From assembly GCA_023614405.1 (NCBI GenBank), contig JAJUPC010000231.1:471586-535585 (forward strand): a stretch of 64,000 nucleotides of DNA, read 5' to 3'. The stretch comes from Avena insularis. Its lineage: Eukaryota; Streptophyta; Magnoliopsida; Poales; Poaceae. Both the position numbers and the translations under genes were made by a program. The notes below the pieces were generated by a model. That model saw nothing but the letters and a program-made list of their open reading frames with translations, made no database searches and had not been told where the DNA came from. This document shows, in pieces, positions 46,948 to 58,730 of the stretch (positions are counted from its first letter, which is position 1; the number at the start of each line of letters is the position of its first letter).

Positions 46948-47871
46948 CTATTCCGCAGGCTTCAACGAGGAGGCGCCACCATCCTTGCGATTGCGGATAA
47001 AGGGAACCCAAGGATTGGACGGGTACGTCGTGAGATCACCCGCCATGGCCGCACGAAATGGCTGCTCCACCTTGAAGTCGCGGTGTGCCGGCTAGGGGTC
47101 ATTGGGGGCGATGACTGTTTCCTGATAGGGAATAAGGTCGCCCATCGCCCACACGCGGTCGGAATACACCGTGGCTCGCTCCGTCAGCTTCAGCACCTCG
47201 ACAATCTCGACTTAGCCCGTCGACAAAGGATACCCACTCGTGACGTCGTCAAGGTCAAAGTTGTCAGGAAAATGCGCGAGCCCAAGGCTCAGCGCAGTCG
47301 CCGTTCCACGACGGAAGGTCGACTGCGTCATGAACTCCACAATCTCCGGGGCCTTCTCCAGATAGCGCCAGACTTCAACGAGGTCGCTGGGGATCACCTC
47401 CGTGGGCGAGATCTCCTAAAGATACGCCCGGAGGAAGGTCGCTGACAGTGCGGCAGAATCGACCAGAGTGGTGACGCATTATCGCGTGTCGTACGATTGC
47501 GCCTCTTCGGCATTATCAGTGATCAGGCCTGCAGCACACAAGCAAATATTAAGGGAATCACCAACAAAACAATGCGAGTCGCGTGACCGGAGATTCGTAG
47601 AAGAAACACTCACCAATCAGCGGGCGACAGAGGTCCGTGATGAAATTTTGAAGAGCTGAGAGGTCATTCTGCAGCCCGGCGACGAGTGCGTCCGACACCT
47701 TCTGCTCTTCAGCAGCAGAAGTAACGGCCGCCTTGGCTCGTCCTTCCGTCGAGCTCGCTTCCGCCTTCGCCTCCTTGAGCTCACGCTCCAGTTCGGTGAT
47801 TCGCTTCTCCGCGGCGCTCAAGGATGACTGAGCCACCGTCAACTCACCAGCCGGAACAAGGTCCTGGCGAG
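46948..47871 (-). pseudogene. Antisense ORF of element 1, C-terminal part
   Basis: An exon at 47614-47871 encodes a coiled-coil stretch (ERELKEAKAEASS and neighbours). GT-AG borders join it in phase to an exon from 47528 down, with SPTEVIPSDLVEVW, EFMTQSTFRRGTATALSLGLA, VYSDRVWAMGDLIPYQE and FRAAMAGDLTTYP. Stops at about 47478, 47416, 47212 and 47092 interrupt one continuous frame. This is the downstream gene of Tat elements related to Pfam Transposase_28; its function is not established. Element 2 is inserted at 47872 and removes the N-terminal part from view. Confidence 0.65.
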
Positions 47872-48416
47872 TGTCTTGGTATTGCCGATGAGTACGCCAT
47901 GGAGGGATCATCACAGTGCATGTTTAGAGACGTGGGGTAAGGCGGACGGTTGATGGGTACGAGGTAACATAGCTTACCCAGGTTCAGATCCCACTACGGT
48001 GGCGGAATCCTACTCCTGCTATAAATCACTATAAGGGCAATACGCCGAGTTACATAGATAGGTTCACAAAGTAGGTTGTATGAATCGATACTAGGTTGTT
48101 TATGATCGTGTCCTAAAGGCTCCCATAGGCCCGACTTATATAGTCGCCAGGTCCTAGGGTTACAGGGAAAAGTCCTAGCCGGACAAGTTACAGAGTCCTA
48201 CACCGTCTATTACTAGTCTTGTGTATCTTGCACTCCAAGGCTCCGGGTATGCTGGTGACTCCACCGTAGCCTTCCTTTATCCGGCATGGGCCTCCCTTCT
48301 AGATCCATCTAACTGGGCCACCCAGCAGTCCATAGGCCATGCTACCGACTATAGCCCACACAGGTTATCCGGATAAGTGACATGCTATGAGGATACCCCA
48401 TAGCATATCCCCAACA
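47872..48416 (-). repeat. 3' LTR of element 2
   Basis: Minus strand starts TGTTGGGGATATGC (48416) and ends CCAAGACA (47872), 545 bp. TATATAAG on the minus strand at about 48133-48143 is its TATA box. The five bases left of it are GCGAG; the matching duplicate would be outside the window. Confidence 0.75.
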
Positions 48417-49018
48417 AGAGCTCCCCGGAGAAATCCAGGATCTTGCTCCATCTTGCCTCTTAAGATGAATGCACCGTCTAGTTGGATGTCGGCAAATCGT
48501 CAAGCAATATCTTGTAGTCCTCCCAAAGAACCCTGCAAAACTTTCTCCGTCTTCATCTTGTAAGCTGGAAAAATGTTGAATCTTCCATCGCACTCTTTCA
48601 TAGTCGGATTGAACCCGTCTATGTTGGAATCTTCGATGCAACGGCTCATCTACCCATGTCAGCTAGGACGACGTAGACTTATTTTAGCGACGCCTCGTAA
48701 CTCACACACGCAGAGAACGTAATCATATACAATTTTCCCGCGCGAGCGATACGAACCGTTGGCGGCGATGGTTGGAGACATGGCGAAATTTCCGCGCATG
48801 TTCGCGAACACGTCGTCTACGCGGCAGCCGTTTGATCAAGCCACACGAATCTTGATGCCGAGGATGATAAATAGTAACCCTGAGGAAATTTCCACTCTTC
48901 ACCTCATTCTCCTCGCATCATCTTCTTCCTCTAGTCGCGTGTCTCCTCGAGCTCTCCGCGAGAAACCTCGAAAAAACCCTAGCTCCCATCTACACCAGTC
49001 GCACCCAATCTTCACTTC
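48417..49018 (+). other. Promoter/leader region of the element 2 antisense gene
   Basis: Between the LTR and the first ATG (49019). GATAAATAG at 48866-48874 is a TATA-like box about 145 bp upstream of the ATG. The leader is CT-rich. No gene is seen. Confidence 0.5.
48866..48874 (+). promoter_or_regulatory. TATA-like box of the antisense gene
   Basis: GATAAATAG, followed by a CT-rich stretch and the ATG at 49019. It implies that this gene is transcribed independently of the LTR and opposite to pol. Confidence 0.45.
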
Positions 49019-52000
49019 ATGGCTAGCAGCAGCACATCCCCATCAATGGCAGTGTCGAAAGCGGGCGGCCGGGCGAAGCTGGCATCGTGCCCCCAGAGGA
49101 TTTGGTCATCCCCGCATCGGCGGTGATCGAATCCACCGGCGGCGACCCAAATTTGGCGGCGCTAGAGCCACTGGAGGAGGAACCAGACTCGCACAAGGGC
49201 GACTGGTGCGATTCGTACATCACTGACCGTGATATCCAAGAGATGGTCGCCGAGGGCTACCTCCCCGCGATGGAGGGGCTTGCCTGGCGGGCGGCGCCGG
49301 CCGGTGAGGTGACACCTTCTCCCCAATAGTATCAACTGGTACGCGGCGTCTCCTTGTCCATCTCCAACTTCTTCCTCTTCGTCTTAAACCACTATAGGGT
49401 CCAGCCCTTAACCTTTCCCCCAATAGTATCTTAGTACTTAGCAACTACGCGACACTTTGCGAGGGATACTTAGGGATAAGGCCTAGGTTAGACCTCTTTG
49501 TGTACTTCTTCACAGTCAAACGTGAAGCCGGACATAGCATGGAAGAGCTTAGGAACTGCGGAACCATAAGCTTCAAGATTCGACCTGGCCGGCGGTTCCC
49601 CGACATCGTCGTCCACGAGTCCTGCAAGAATTGGCAACAGACTTACTTTTACGGCCCAGACATTCCTCTAGCTGGCCGAGAAGTAACATAACCGGACTTC
49701 ATGGACGGAGCCGCCGCTGAAGTTTCCACATGGAGATCCCAAGCCTCCCTTCCCTCCGACCTCGACGCTTCTTGTTCTATAAGGCGGATCGAATGGTTCG
49801 TAGAGACGGGTTTAACCGGCTTGGACCTAGCCATGTGCTGGTTCATCAGGAGAATCCAACCTCTGCAGCACCGCGCGAAGTACATGCACGAGTATACTAG
49901 CGACAGAAGGGATAGTCTCCGCATCTCCGTGGACAACTTCTCGAGCGACCACGAGCTCCGCCTTAAGGATATCGTCAAGGTGAAGGATAAGAAGCGTGGC
50001 TTCACCATCACCTATGACATGTTCGTAGACGGCAAGTGCCCAAAGGTAGGTATTTATTTTCCGTGTACGACATATGCTCCAGTTTTTCCGTCTTGCAAAT
50101 ACCATCTTATCTAACATGGTGGTTTCCCACTTAACAGCTTAGCGATGTAGAGGAGGGCAACCTGGCTGCCCAAATCTACGATCCAAAGATGAAGGAAGTC
50201 ACGGTCGTGTCCGACGACGAGGTTCCGTTGGTGCGAAAGCGGAAGAGCTCCACCTCTAACGCTACCGACGGAGGCAAGAAGAAGAAGACGGAGGGTGGAG
50301 CCTCCAAGAAGACTACCGCCGCCCTGGAGGTGGAAAAGAGAAGAACCACTGGGATTTTTGCCAAAGCACCCCCACTAGTGTAAGCTTCTCATTCTCCGAC
50401 ATTGTCTATTTATCTGTCTTGCTCCTGCATTTACGATTTCGTGATGTTTCAGAAAGAAAGCCATGACTAGCCTCAAGAAGACCTCCAAAACTTTGGGGGC
50501 TTCTAAATATCAAAGATATGTCGCATCGCGATGCCTCCCCGCCATTGCCCCTGCCACTCCTACCGTCAAGCCCTCGCTTGTCTGGACAAGCTCACAAGAT
50601 AAGGATGCATCAGGCCCTTCCGCCATGGAAGTGGACTCTAGCGCCTACCGAAGCTTTCTATTGTCATGAAAGCGACGCAGAGAGTACCGCCCATCAGATG
50701 GCTGAAGCTCCGGCTAAGGATGCCATCGGTGGCGGCAAGGCGGTGGTGGAAGCTGGTACTTCTGCCGAAGGCGGCGCCCTTGCTCCCAGAAACCCTTCGA
50801 GTTTTCAAAGATAGTCTACCCGGCACTCACGCCAAGTAGTACAACTCTGGTTCCTGGAGGAGTACCGATATCCCCGACGTGTGGTCTTGAGGAGCTCCTC
50901 TGATAAGCGTATATCTTACAGGAAACAGCATTTCCTTTGGCAAGCTGCTGAGAGCGCTACTAATCTCAAGATCATTGCACCGGTAAGTTTTATTTGCCTT
51001 TTGCATTTCATATGAGTATCCCACTGTAGCCCCCGAGGATGTAGACAGAAAACCATAGGCTTTTGCGTCTAGATGCTCTAAGAGTGACTTAACCTAGAAA
51101 ACTTCTCACTGTAGCCCCCAAGCATTTAGATGGAATGAAATGTTCTGACTAGATTCTTTAAGAGTAGCATACGCAGTGTTTATAAATTTCAGTACTGTAG
51201 CCCCCAAACTTCTAGTTGTAACTGAATTAGTCTCACTAGATGCTTAAAAAGCTAAGCATGTTGCTAAGTAAAAACTCTCGCTATAGCCCCGAGCATCTAG
51301 GTGGAGGATTTCCGCCAGATGCTCCAAGCAAACTAAGCAACGCTTTTAACTTTGTCCTTTTTTCACGTAACGAGAATGCCTTGAGGGCATGGCCAATGAT
51401 AAGTATCAAGATGCATGCAGATCTTGAAGCCAAAAAAGGGTAAACTGCCTTCTTGAAGGAACAGATCATCAAAACAAGAGTCTGCTTTTATGCGCATTTC
51501 GCCTTGTTTTGTGCCTACATTCTCCGAAAGTACTCACTGTACTTTGCTTTCTCCGACTTTGCGTAACATGTTGCTAAGGCCAAGGATATTGTCGAGCAGT
51601 CCAAGCACATCCAAAGAGCTGGATAGTGAGAACAAGATCCTTAAGGAGGAGAGGAAAGACATGCTGAAAAATGCACGAGGATTCGGCGAAAGCCCTGCAG
51701 ACTCGCCATCGTGGAAATCAATCGCTGAAGGAGGAGCTATGATCTTAAAAGATCAAGCAAGCTGCCGATGAGCGTAATCACCGCCACATGAGGTGTATAA
51801 GCTCCTTCAACAAGAGAAAGAATCGGCAGACACCCTCCGGCAGGCTAAGGCCAGCATCTTCAAGAAGTTTCCTCCGCTTTGTAGTTTTGTAGTCCGGATA
51901 CTTTGAATTTATTGAACTCATGTTCTCCTTGACGGAACTTGCAGCTCCTATGGGTTTAACCGCCGCCTCCTTCGGACAAGGAATGCAAGGTTCTTGCCGC

Positions 52001-52449
52001 AACTTCATCAACACCGCCATCACCCAAGCCAAAGATATTGCCAAGCCCCTCTAGATACACATCAAGGCCCCTGCATCTATGGTGAAGTACTGAGATTCTC
52101 GCCGAGCCCCGAAAGTGTGTCACAAGTCGGAAAGCTTCATGTGCACGGGCTGGCGCAAGGATGGCGCCAATGGTGAAGACACACTAAGGTGTCGACATCG
52201 ACACGGTGACCTCGTATCTCCGACGCCGACAATGATGGCAAAGAGATTGACGACGGAGCCATCCTGCCGCCACTGCGGGTTATGACACCTGAGTTGCCGA
52301 GTTGGTGGACATTGACGCCTTCGTTTCCATGAACACCATCAACAGCGGCGTACTAAGATTCCTCCGAGTCCCACCATAGTGCCGACGCTGAGGGTGATTC
52401 TCCTACTGGTGACGATGCTGCTTCCAAGTCTCCTCGCCTAAAGGAATAA
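49019..52449 (+). pseudogene. Antisense gene of element 2 (Transposase_28-type)
   Basis: The ATG at 49019 opens MASSSTSPSMAVS; a shift near 49060 leads to VPPEDLVIPASAV and DIQEMVAEGYLPA. Then FFLFVLNHY, ATLCEGYLGI-type and VYFFTVKRE motifs match the plant putative gypsy-type transposon family (Pfam Transposase_28). Introns with GT-AG borders: 50046-50137, 50379-50452, and one starting 50983. The middle is basic (RKRKSS, KKKKTEGG); the tail is acidic and ends at TAA 52447-52449. Many small indels break it. Such genes lie opposite to pol in Tat elements; despite the family label no transposase activity is known. Confidence 0.65.
50983..51330 (+). repeat. Repeated TGTAGCCCCC / TCTAGATGC motifs in an intron
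   Basis: Inside the third intron of the antisense gene, TGTAGCCCCCRAGCATNTAGATGG-like phrases recur near 51025, 51112, 51187 and 51284. The partly complementary TCTAGATGCTCTAAG phrase lies between them, giving potential hairpins about every 85 bp. Confidence 0.55.
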
Positions 52450-52958
52450 AAACAACTTTGTAATATTTGTTTCACCTTTGGTGTATATGCGAAAAAACTT
52501 GATGATGTAGCTTAAGGCGGAAAACAATGGTTGTTTATTTCCTGCTGCTTAAGAACTAGTTACCAGCATGTATATATTTTTAAGCAAGTGTTGGCTTATC
52601 CATTACTTTGGTTCTTATGCTTGACTTTTCGTGAGTTGGAAGACTCGTTGTCGGAACCATCCGCTTAGGTGATGATTCCCAATGACACCGTCAATAACCC
52701 GAGCACAAAATCGCCGACAATAAGTGTCGAAATTCACTACTCCAGAATCCACATAAAAATGACAAAGAACGCAGACTAGAAAACTTAAGCTAACGCTCAG
52801 AGAGGAATTTTCACAAGTGCAAACGCAATACTTGTGCATAAAGGTTTTACATGATCCAAAAATGAACACTAAAGGAGGTAAAAGACTCGTAAATATGAGT
52901 GAACCAGAGAGCTTTATTTCATTGATCATATAAGAGATATACAATTAGATAAAAAATG
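52450..52958. other. Spacer between convergent genes of element 2
   Basis: No gene is seen. It would contain both 3' UTRs. The same layout is seen at 1984-2628. Confidence 0.55.
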
Positions 52959-55331
52959 CTAAGTGTAAAAAGGACGTAGATGTGTTATGTTCCATGGCCG
53001 ATCAAGCTCCGGGTAGTCATCATCCGGGTCACGTCGCTTACGCTTATGATCTTTGTTGGGTCTATCCTTTAGTTCACGATTGTCAACAAGGTAGTAAGAC
53101 CCATTGAGTAGCGCCTTGCTTATGATGAACGGTCCTTCCCATGGAGGGGATAATTTGCGTGACTTCTTCTGCTTAAGTCGGAGCACCGTATTCTCTTTAA
53201 ATGAGCGATGCCGAACGCGTGACTATGGTAGCCGCGTAACTTCTGCTGGTAGATGGCGGATCTTTGGCATACCAAAACATGCTCCTCCTCGAGAAGGTCC
53301 ACATCTAGGCGCCTGATTCTTCAGCGCCGCCCTCGTCAGAGGCGGTAACTCTTGGTGCATCGTGGAGGATGTCAAGGCGGATGGCTTCGCCCATATACCA
53401 TGAAGTAAGGTGTAGCCGGTGGATATGTTGGGTGTAGTCCAGAACTCCACAACAAGATATGGCAATTCTTCCGCCCAGTTCTCCTGTTCTATGTAGCGGT
53501 GCCTCAAGACGTGGCTTGATTCCTTGCGTAATTAATCCATTGGCTCGCCGACCGACCATTGATTGTGGATGTGCCACGATGTAAGGTCAAGTCGAATACC
53601 CTTCTCCCAACAATAAGCCCCCACTTCTCCGAAAGTGACAAGTTTCGCCGCTGTCGCGATAATGCTATGTGGGAGACCAAATCTACCACTAGATCCCTGA
53701 CAAACCCGAGGGCGCTTGCCCCATCAAGCTTTCTAATGGGTTTAGCTTCTATCCATTTGGTGAATTTGTCAATCGCTACAAGCGTATGCGTGAACCCACA
53801 AGTTATCGCCTATAACGCTCCCACCATGTCCAGCCCCATTGCAAACGCCGTTATTGTTATTGTTCGCAGTTCTTCAAAGAACATGTGGTTGTCGGGCGAC
53901 ATCGCATCCCATGCATGTCTCAACTAGCTTGTCGGCGTCGCTTTCGGGTCACCAAGAGAATCCTTGCTGAAAGGCTTTCGCGACCAACAATCGAGGAGCG
54001 GCGTGATGCCCGCAATCTCCGAGATGGATTTCACGTAGGATTTCTATACCTTCTAGCTAGGAAACACACTTTAGGTATACACCAGTAGTGCTCCTTTGTA
54101 GAGTTTCCCATTGATTATGGTATAACCCTTGCTCGCTGTACTATTTGCTCTTTCGACTTCGTCGGGCAAAGTTTCGTGTTCGAGGTATTCCATGAACGGT
54201 TTTGTCCAAGCCGGGGGCTATAGTCACCAAGTTGATGAAAGAGTCATCTCTATCCGGTTGTCAATGTCGGCCCTTCACGGATGGTGTGCGTAGTGCTCTA
54301 CAAAAACTCTGTGGAATTCGCTGTTACCAGATCCAATCTTAGACAGCAGATCAGCATTGCTTTGTTCCCTAGGTACATACTTGACTTCAGAGACCAAGAA
54401 GCTCTTGGCTATCTCGCCCACTTCATCTCGACATGCCGCCATCATAGGGTTCCACAGATTCCTGTGCCACCACCGGGCAACCAAGCCCTAATCTCCACAA
54501 AGAACTATGCGCTTGATGCTAGTATCCTTGGCTAAATGCAATCCGTGAATGAGTGCTTCATACCCGCCATGTTGTTTGTAGCCTCAAGTGGATTTGCGTA
54601 ACGTAGTGTAGCTTGTCTCCGCCGGTGATCAGAGTAATACACCAGCCCCGAGCCGCTGAGCATCTTTTTATCCGCCAAAGTGCATCACCCAATACTGTTC
54701 GCAATGGAGTAACATCCGGCGCCTCCATCCAATCTGCAACAAAATCCGCCAAGGCTTGTGACTTGATAGCGCCACGCCTCTTGTAGGTGATCTCAAGGCG
54801 GCAAGTTCAATGCCCCACTTCGCGACCCTTCCTCAGAAGGCCGCCTATTGATAATGCTCGGGCAGGAGTCTTGCTCACCACCGTAATTGGGTGCTCTCAG
54901 TAATTCCTTAGCTTCCGAGAAGCAAGGAATACTCCGTAAGCTATCTTTTGGTAGTGCGGTAACGCCGCTTAGACTCCATCAAGACCTCGCCACATAGTAA
55001 ACTGGTCGCTGAACTCGTGCTCATAGCCTGGTTCTTCCGCTTCTACCACGCATTTATTTATGCTGATAACCCGGTTGGTTGCCGCCATGTAAATTAACAG
55101 GGGCTCTCTAGGCTCAGGTGCTGCAAGGATGGGCACTCAGGAAAGAATCTCCTTGAGCTTCTTCGATGGTGCATCTGCTTCGTCCGTCCACGTGAATTTG
55201 TCCGCTTTCTTCAAAGAACTTGTACAAGGTGGCCTTCTCTCCAAGTCGATCGATGAATGTACTAATCGCCGCAACACAACCTGTTATTCGTTGAATGTCT
55301 TTTAGGCATGTCGGACGGTTTATGTTTAAGA
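52959..55331 (-). pseudogene. Element 2 pol: end of RT, RNase H domains, integrase
   Basis: Minus strand from the right: TCLKDIQRITG (RT thumb/RNase H junction) near 55300; ADFVADWMEAPD and GDKLHYV of the archaeal-type RNase H (54560-54750); MMAACRDEVGEIAKSFL with VKYVPREQSNADLLSKIGSG (54275-54470). The integrase zinc region is near 53900 and a degenerate core lies at 53300-53700 (RRANGLITQGIKPRL). The C-terminal module LSPPWEGPFIISKALLNGSYYL ends with HLRPFYT at 52959. Numerous one- to four-base indels move the frame every few dozen codons. Confidence 0.75.
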
Positions 55332-56567
55332 TGAAGGAAATATGCCCTAGAGGCAATCATAGAGATGATTATATTTCATATGTATCCATGAGTTGTTGTA
55401 ATGTTCCTTGAATATCCATATCAGGCAACTTGTATTGATTGGCAATTATGTGAATTGTTTGTGAAACTCTATACTTGTATGGTTATTTAAGAGTTGTCCC
55501 TAGTCGGAGTTCATGTGAGGACACACGTGAATATTAGACTAGCACATCGATTGGTTGATGACTATGTTTCACAAGTCATAGACATGGAGATGTCAAACCA
55601 ATGATGTGGAAACATGTTATGAACATGGGGTCAATCGACTCAACCCGAGATCGCAATTAGTTGCAGCTCTCTCTACACATCGTAATGCTTTGTCCTTAGA
55701 CCTGAGAGATTGTCGCATGTACTTGAGATGTGGATCGACCTACTTGGGGCTATCAAACGCTGCATCGTAATAGTAGTCATAAAGGTAGCTGGTTTGTCTT
55801 GAAACATGCTGCAAGGCATGGTCAATGAAGATGGGATTTCCCCCTCTCTACTTGAGAGAGATATCTCTAGGCCCCTCGAGTGATCGGATCCAGAAATGCA
55901 TGTCCGTGCTACATATGGTTAAGAGTTAACCTAGTAAAGGGATTCTGAAGCACGGTATCGAGAAAGGGAGGTCAGCTTGGAGCTAGACCAAATATCGTGA
56001 GGCAAAGGGAAAGACATGTACTAAACCTTGTGATGGTTCGTCCGACATGATCTTTCTATGTGTTTAGGAATTGGCACGCCTTGCTAGAGGTCATCAACTA
56101 TTGATGTAATAAGTGTATTCGTCATGTCTATAATGCATATGAACCTAATGAGGATTGATCGAATTAAACTAAGCTTAGGCTACTAATGGGCTGCTAATGT
56201 AGAAGCTCACTAGGGACGCTTATATAAGAGAGGGTGGGGCGAAATGATCAGGTTAGAGGTTAGACCTCGCATCATTCTCATCCGCCACTCCTCACACTGA
56301 GTTGCACGCCATGACCTAGCAGTCCGCCCCGACGCCCACCCTATGCATGTGGATACCTCGAGGCGCCATCGTAGCGCTTGGTCGAACCGCAAGGGGAGCT
56401 CGTGGAACGAGGACAAGGAGGAGACGGGAACGCTCGCACTTCTCGACGCGCTTCATCAATTCCGAATCGCGCTGCCTAGTGGTAATCCTGTGATCTATGA
56501 CAACAATAATCCTGGTATATGCGTAGAAATTTTGATTTGCACTAGTGTAGCCACCCGTATCCCTTCA
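55332..56567 (+). repeat. 5' LTR of Copia element
   Basis: 1236 bp, with TATATAAG at 56221-56228. It is about 85 bp shorter than the 3' LTR through many separate small deletions. Confidence 0.9.
56221..56228 (+). promoter_or_regulatory. TATA box in Copia 5' LTR
   Basis: TATATAAG followed by AGAGGGTGG. The counterpart at 62696-62703 in the 3' LTR has the same context. Confidence 0.6.
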
Positions 56568-56580
56568 AGGGTATCAGAGC
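56568..56580 (+). other. Primer-binding site of Copia element
   Basis: AGGGTATCAGAGC directly after the LTR, close to the initiator Met-tRNA complement TGGTATCAGAGC. Confidence 0.75.
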
Positions 56581-57889
56581 TGATGCTGTTCGCTTATAGG
56601 TTCGATGTTTGCATATGGTGATATGCGATTGATATGAATGATGTGATCGCTTATATGGCGGTGGTTCAGATTGATCTATGATATTGCTTTCTCGTGATCG
56701 TAATTCTAAGGTTGTTGAACGACTTACCCTACCGGCCGGTTTCCGCCATCGTGGTATAAAGGACACATAAATCCTGTTGAATCAACGCCAAGATCAATAT
56801 GATTGATCGAATCGAACCTAGATCTAAAATCGATGTACCGTGATCAAAGGAGTTTGATTGAATCGACAGAGCCATCAAAACTTCTTAAAGAAAATTGTAG
56901 ATACTCATGAGGGGCGCCCTTCGAACTCCCCGCAGGGGAGACCCCTTAATCGTAGCCCTTTTGTATCTCGTTAAGGTAACTAGGTGCCGCGATGTCACAT
57001 GATCCGGTAGAATGCGATTCTATGCATAACTTGTTTTGCAGGATGTATGTGATCAAGATGGACCATATATGTATGTGATACATGTATGAAATATTTCATG
57101 ACCGCGTGGTCGTGAGTAGGGCAACACCGAGCCATATGTGATGTCATTTATTGTAATGGCTCATGTACAACTTGTGATGATCCCAATACTATGTAATTTT
57201 GATTACTAGCTGTTAGGAGTAATAGCTGGTATTAGTTATTGAGTTCTCATCATTTGGAGGATGGCTCACATGGAACATGAAGACGGAGATCATCATGGTG
57301 GATGTGTTCTATGGCACGGAGATCACCATGAGAAAATGGGCCATACTTTGTCACATCTATGTGAATGCTATTCTTATGCTTTTACTACTATGCATGCTTA
57401 GATGATAGAAGTAGAACGATCCCTCTCAAAGTTTAAGTTTAACCATGCCCTCCCAACCAAACCTTGCACCATCCTATGCCCTAGATAATCAAGGTGGCCT
57501 ATGAAATTAGGGTGCCGTGGTTTTCATTGGCTGGATGGGTTTGTATCGATACCTACGCCGCATAAGGGTTGGTGAGCTTGACAAGGTCATCTTAACAAGC
57601 TAAGGACCTTGTGGCATAAAGTTTGGGCGCCTAGTTTTGACATAGAGATGTCACCCAACAACAAGAGTCCTATGTGATATGACTAGCAAGTGTTGCTTAC
57701 CGATTTACCTTGTCTTCTAGCGTGATGCTAAAGCTCACTAGTCGACTTGTTAATTGTGGATCTTGAATCACTTAGTATCAATAGAGGATATTGATTTAAG
57801 TGGGAGTATATGCTATTAAATTGTTTAATATGTTTTACCCTTCATGGTTACCTCGCTTAGTATTTTGCATGTTTTCTCGCTGTAGATCA
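56581..57889 (+). other. Untranslated leader of Copia element
   Basis: About 1.3 kb between primer-binding site and the gag ATG. I see no gene in it. Confidence 0.6.
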
Positions 57890-58730
57890 ATGGCACCGAA
57901 CACTACATCACCTTTCTTTATGCTCGATTCTCGACAAAGATAAACTAAATGGAATAAACTATTCGGATCGGGTCCGTAATCTGATAATTGTTCTCGTGTC
58001 CGATAAAAGGAAACGGTTCGATACCTCAATCCCCGATGAACCTCCGCCGATAATGCATCTGCTGCCTCAAGAATGCCTACAAGAGAGCATGTGATGATTC
58101 TCTTGAGGTTAGATGCCTTATGCTTGCATGCATGTAACCTGAACTCCAAAATAAGTTTGAGGATCGTGAAGTTTATTTATATGATCGTAGCGCTTAAGGA
58201 CATGTTCCAAGATCAGGCAAGGACTAAGAGGAACAATGTTGCCAAGTCCTTTGCTCGAATGCAAGTCGGCAAGAGGGAGCAACAGAGGCCCCATGTGATC
58301 AAAATGGTTGGTTACAATGACTTTGGAAAATCTTGGTTTTCCACTAGGCCAAGAGTTGGCCACTGACTTCATTTTGCTGCTCTTCCATCCAGCTATGGGC
58401 GCCTATTTCGAACTACCATATGCATGGGGTGGAGAAGGGCCTAATGAATTATGGGTTGCTTAAAACAGCAGTAAAGTGACATGAAGAAGTGTGCAGTGGC
58501 ATAGCCATGTGATGGTTGTGCGTATGTTTAGCTTCAAGAAAAAAGGGTACTTCTTGGAAGAAGAAGGGCAAGGCTAAGGATACGATCCCTAAGCCGCACC
58601 CAAGCAAAAGGTCGGACCTCAGAAGACATCGAGTGCTTTTGTCATGAACATGGCCACCCAAGAGAAACAACAAGTACCAAGCTTCTTTGAAGAAGAGTGA
58701 AGTAAGATCACTTCCCACCAAGTACACTTG
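57890..58730 (+). pseudogene. Copia gag
   Basis: The ATG at 57890 opens MAPNTTSPFFMLDS, and the frame breaks soon after. Later pieces in shifting frames include YMIVALKDMFQDQARTKR, PHVIKMVGY and a Lys-rich stretch before a damaged Cys/His knuckle near 58725. The length of the region is normal for this type of Copia gag; the frame is not maintained. Confidence 0.7.

Larger units (their letters stand above)
39303..47871 (+). mobile_element. Tat-lineage Gypsy retrotransposon, left part (element 1)
   Basis: Order seen: 5' LTR, primer-binding site, gag, protease, RT, RNase H, a second archaeal-type RNase H, integrase, then a gene on the opposite strand. The dual RNase H and the antisense ORF are marks of the Tat lineage (Grande, RIRE2, Cinful-like). 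The antisense gene is cut at 47872 by element 2, so the remainder and the 3' LTR must lie beyond the window. Confidence 0.85.
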
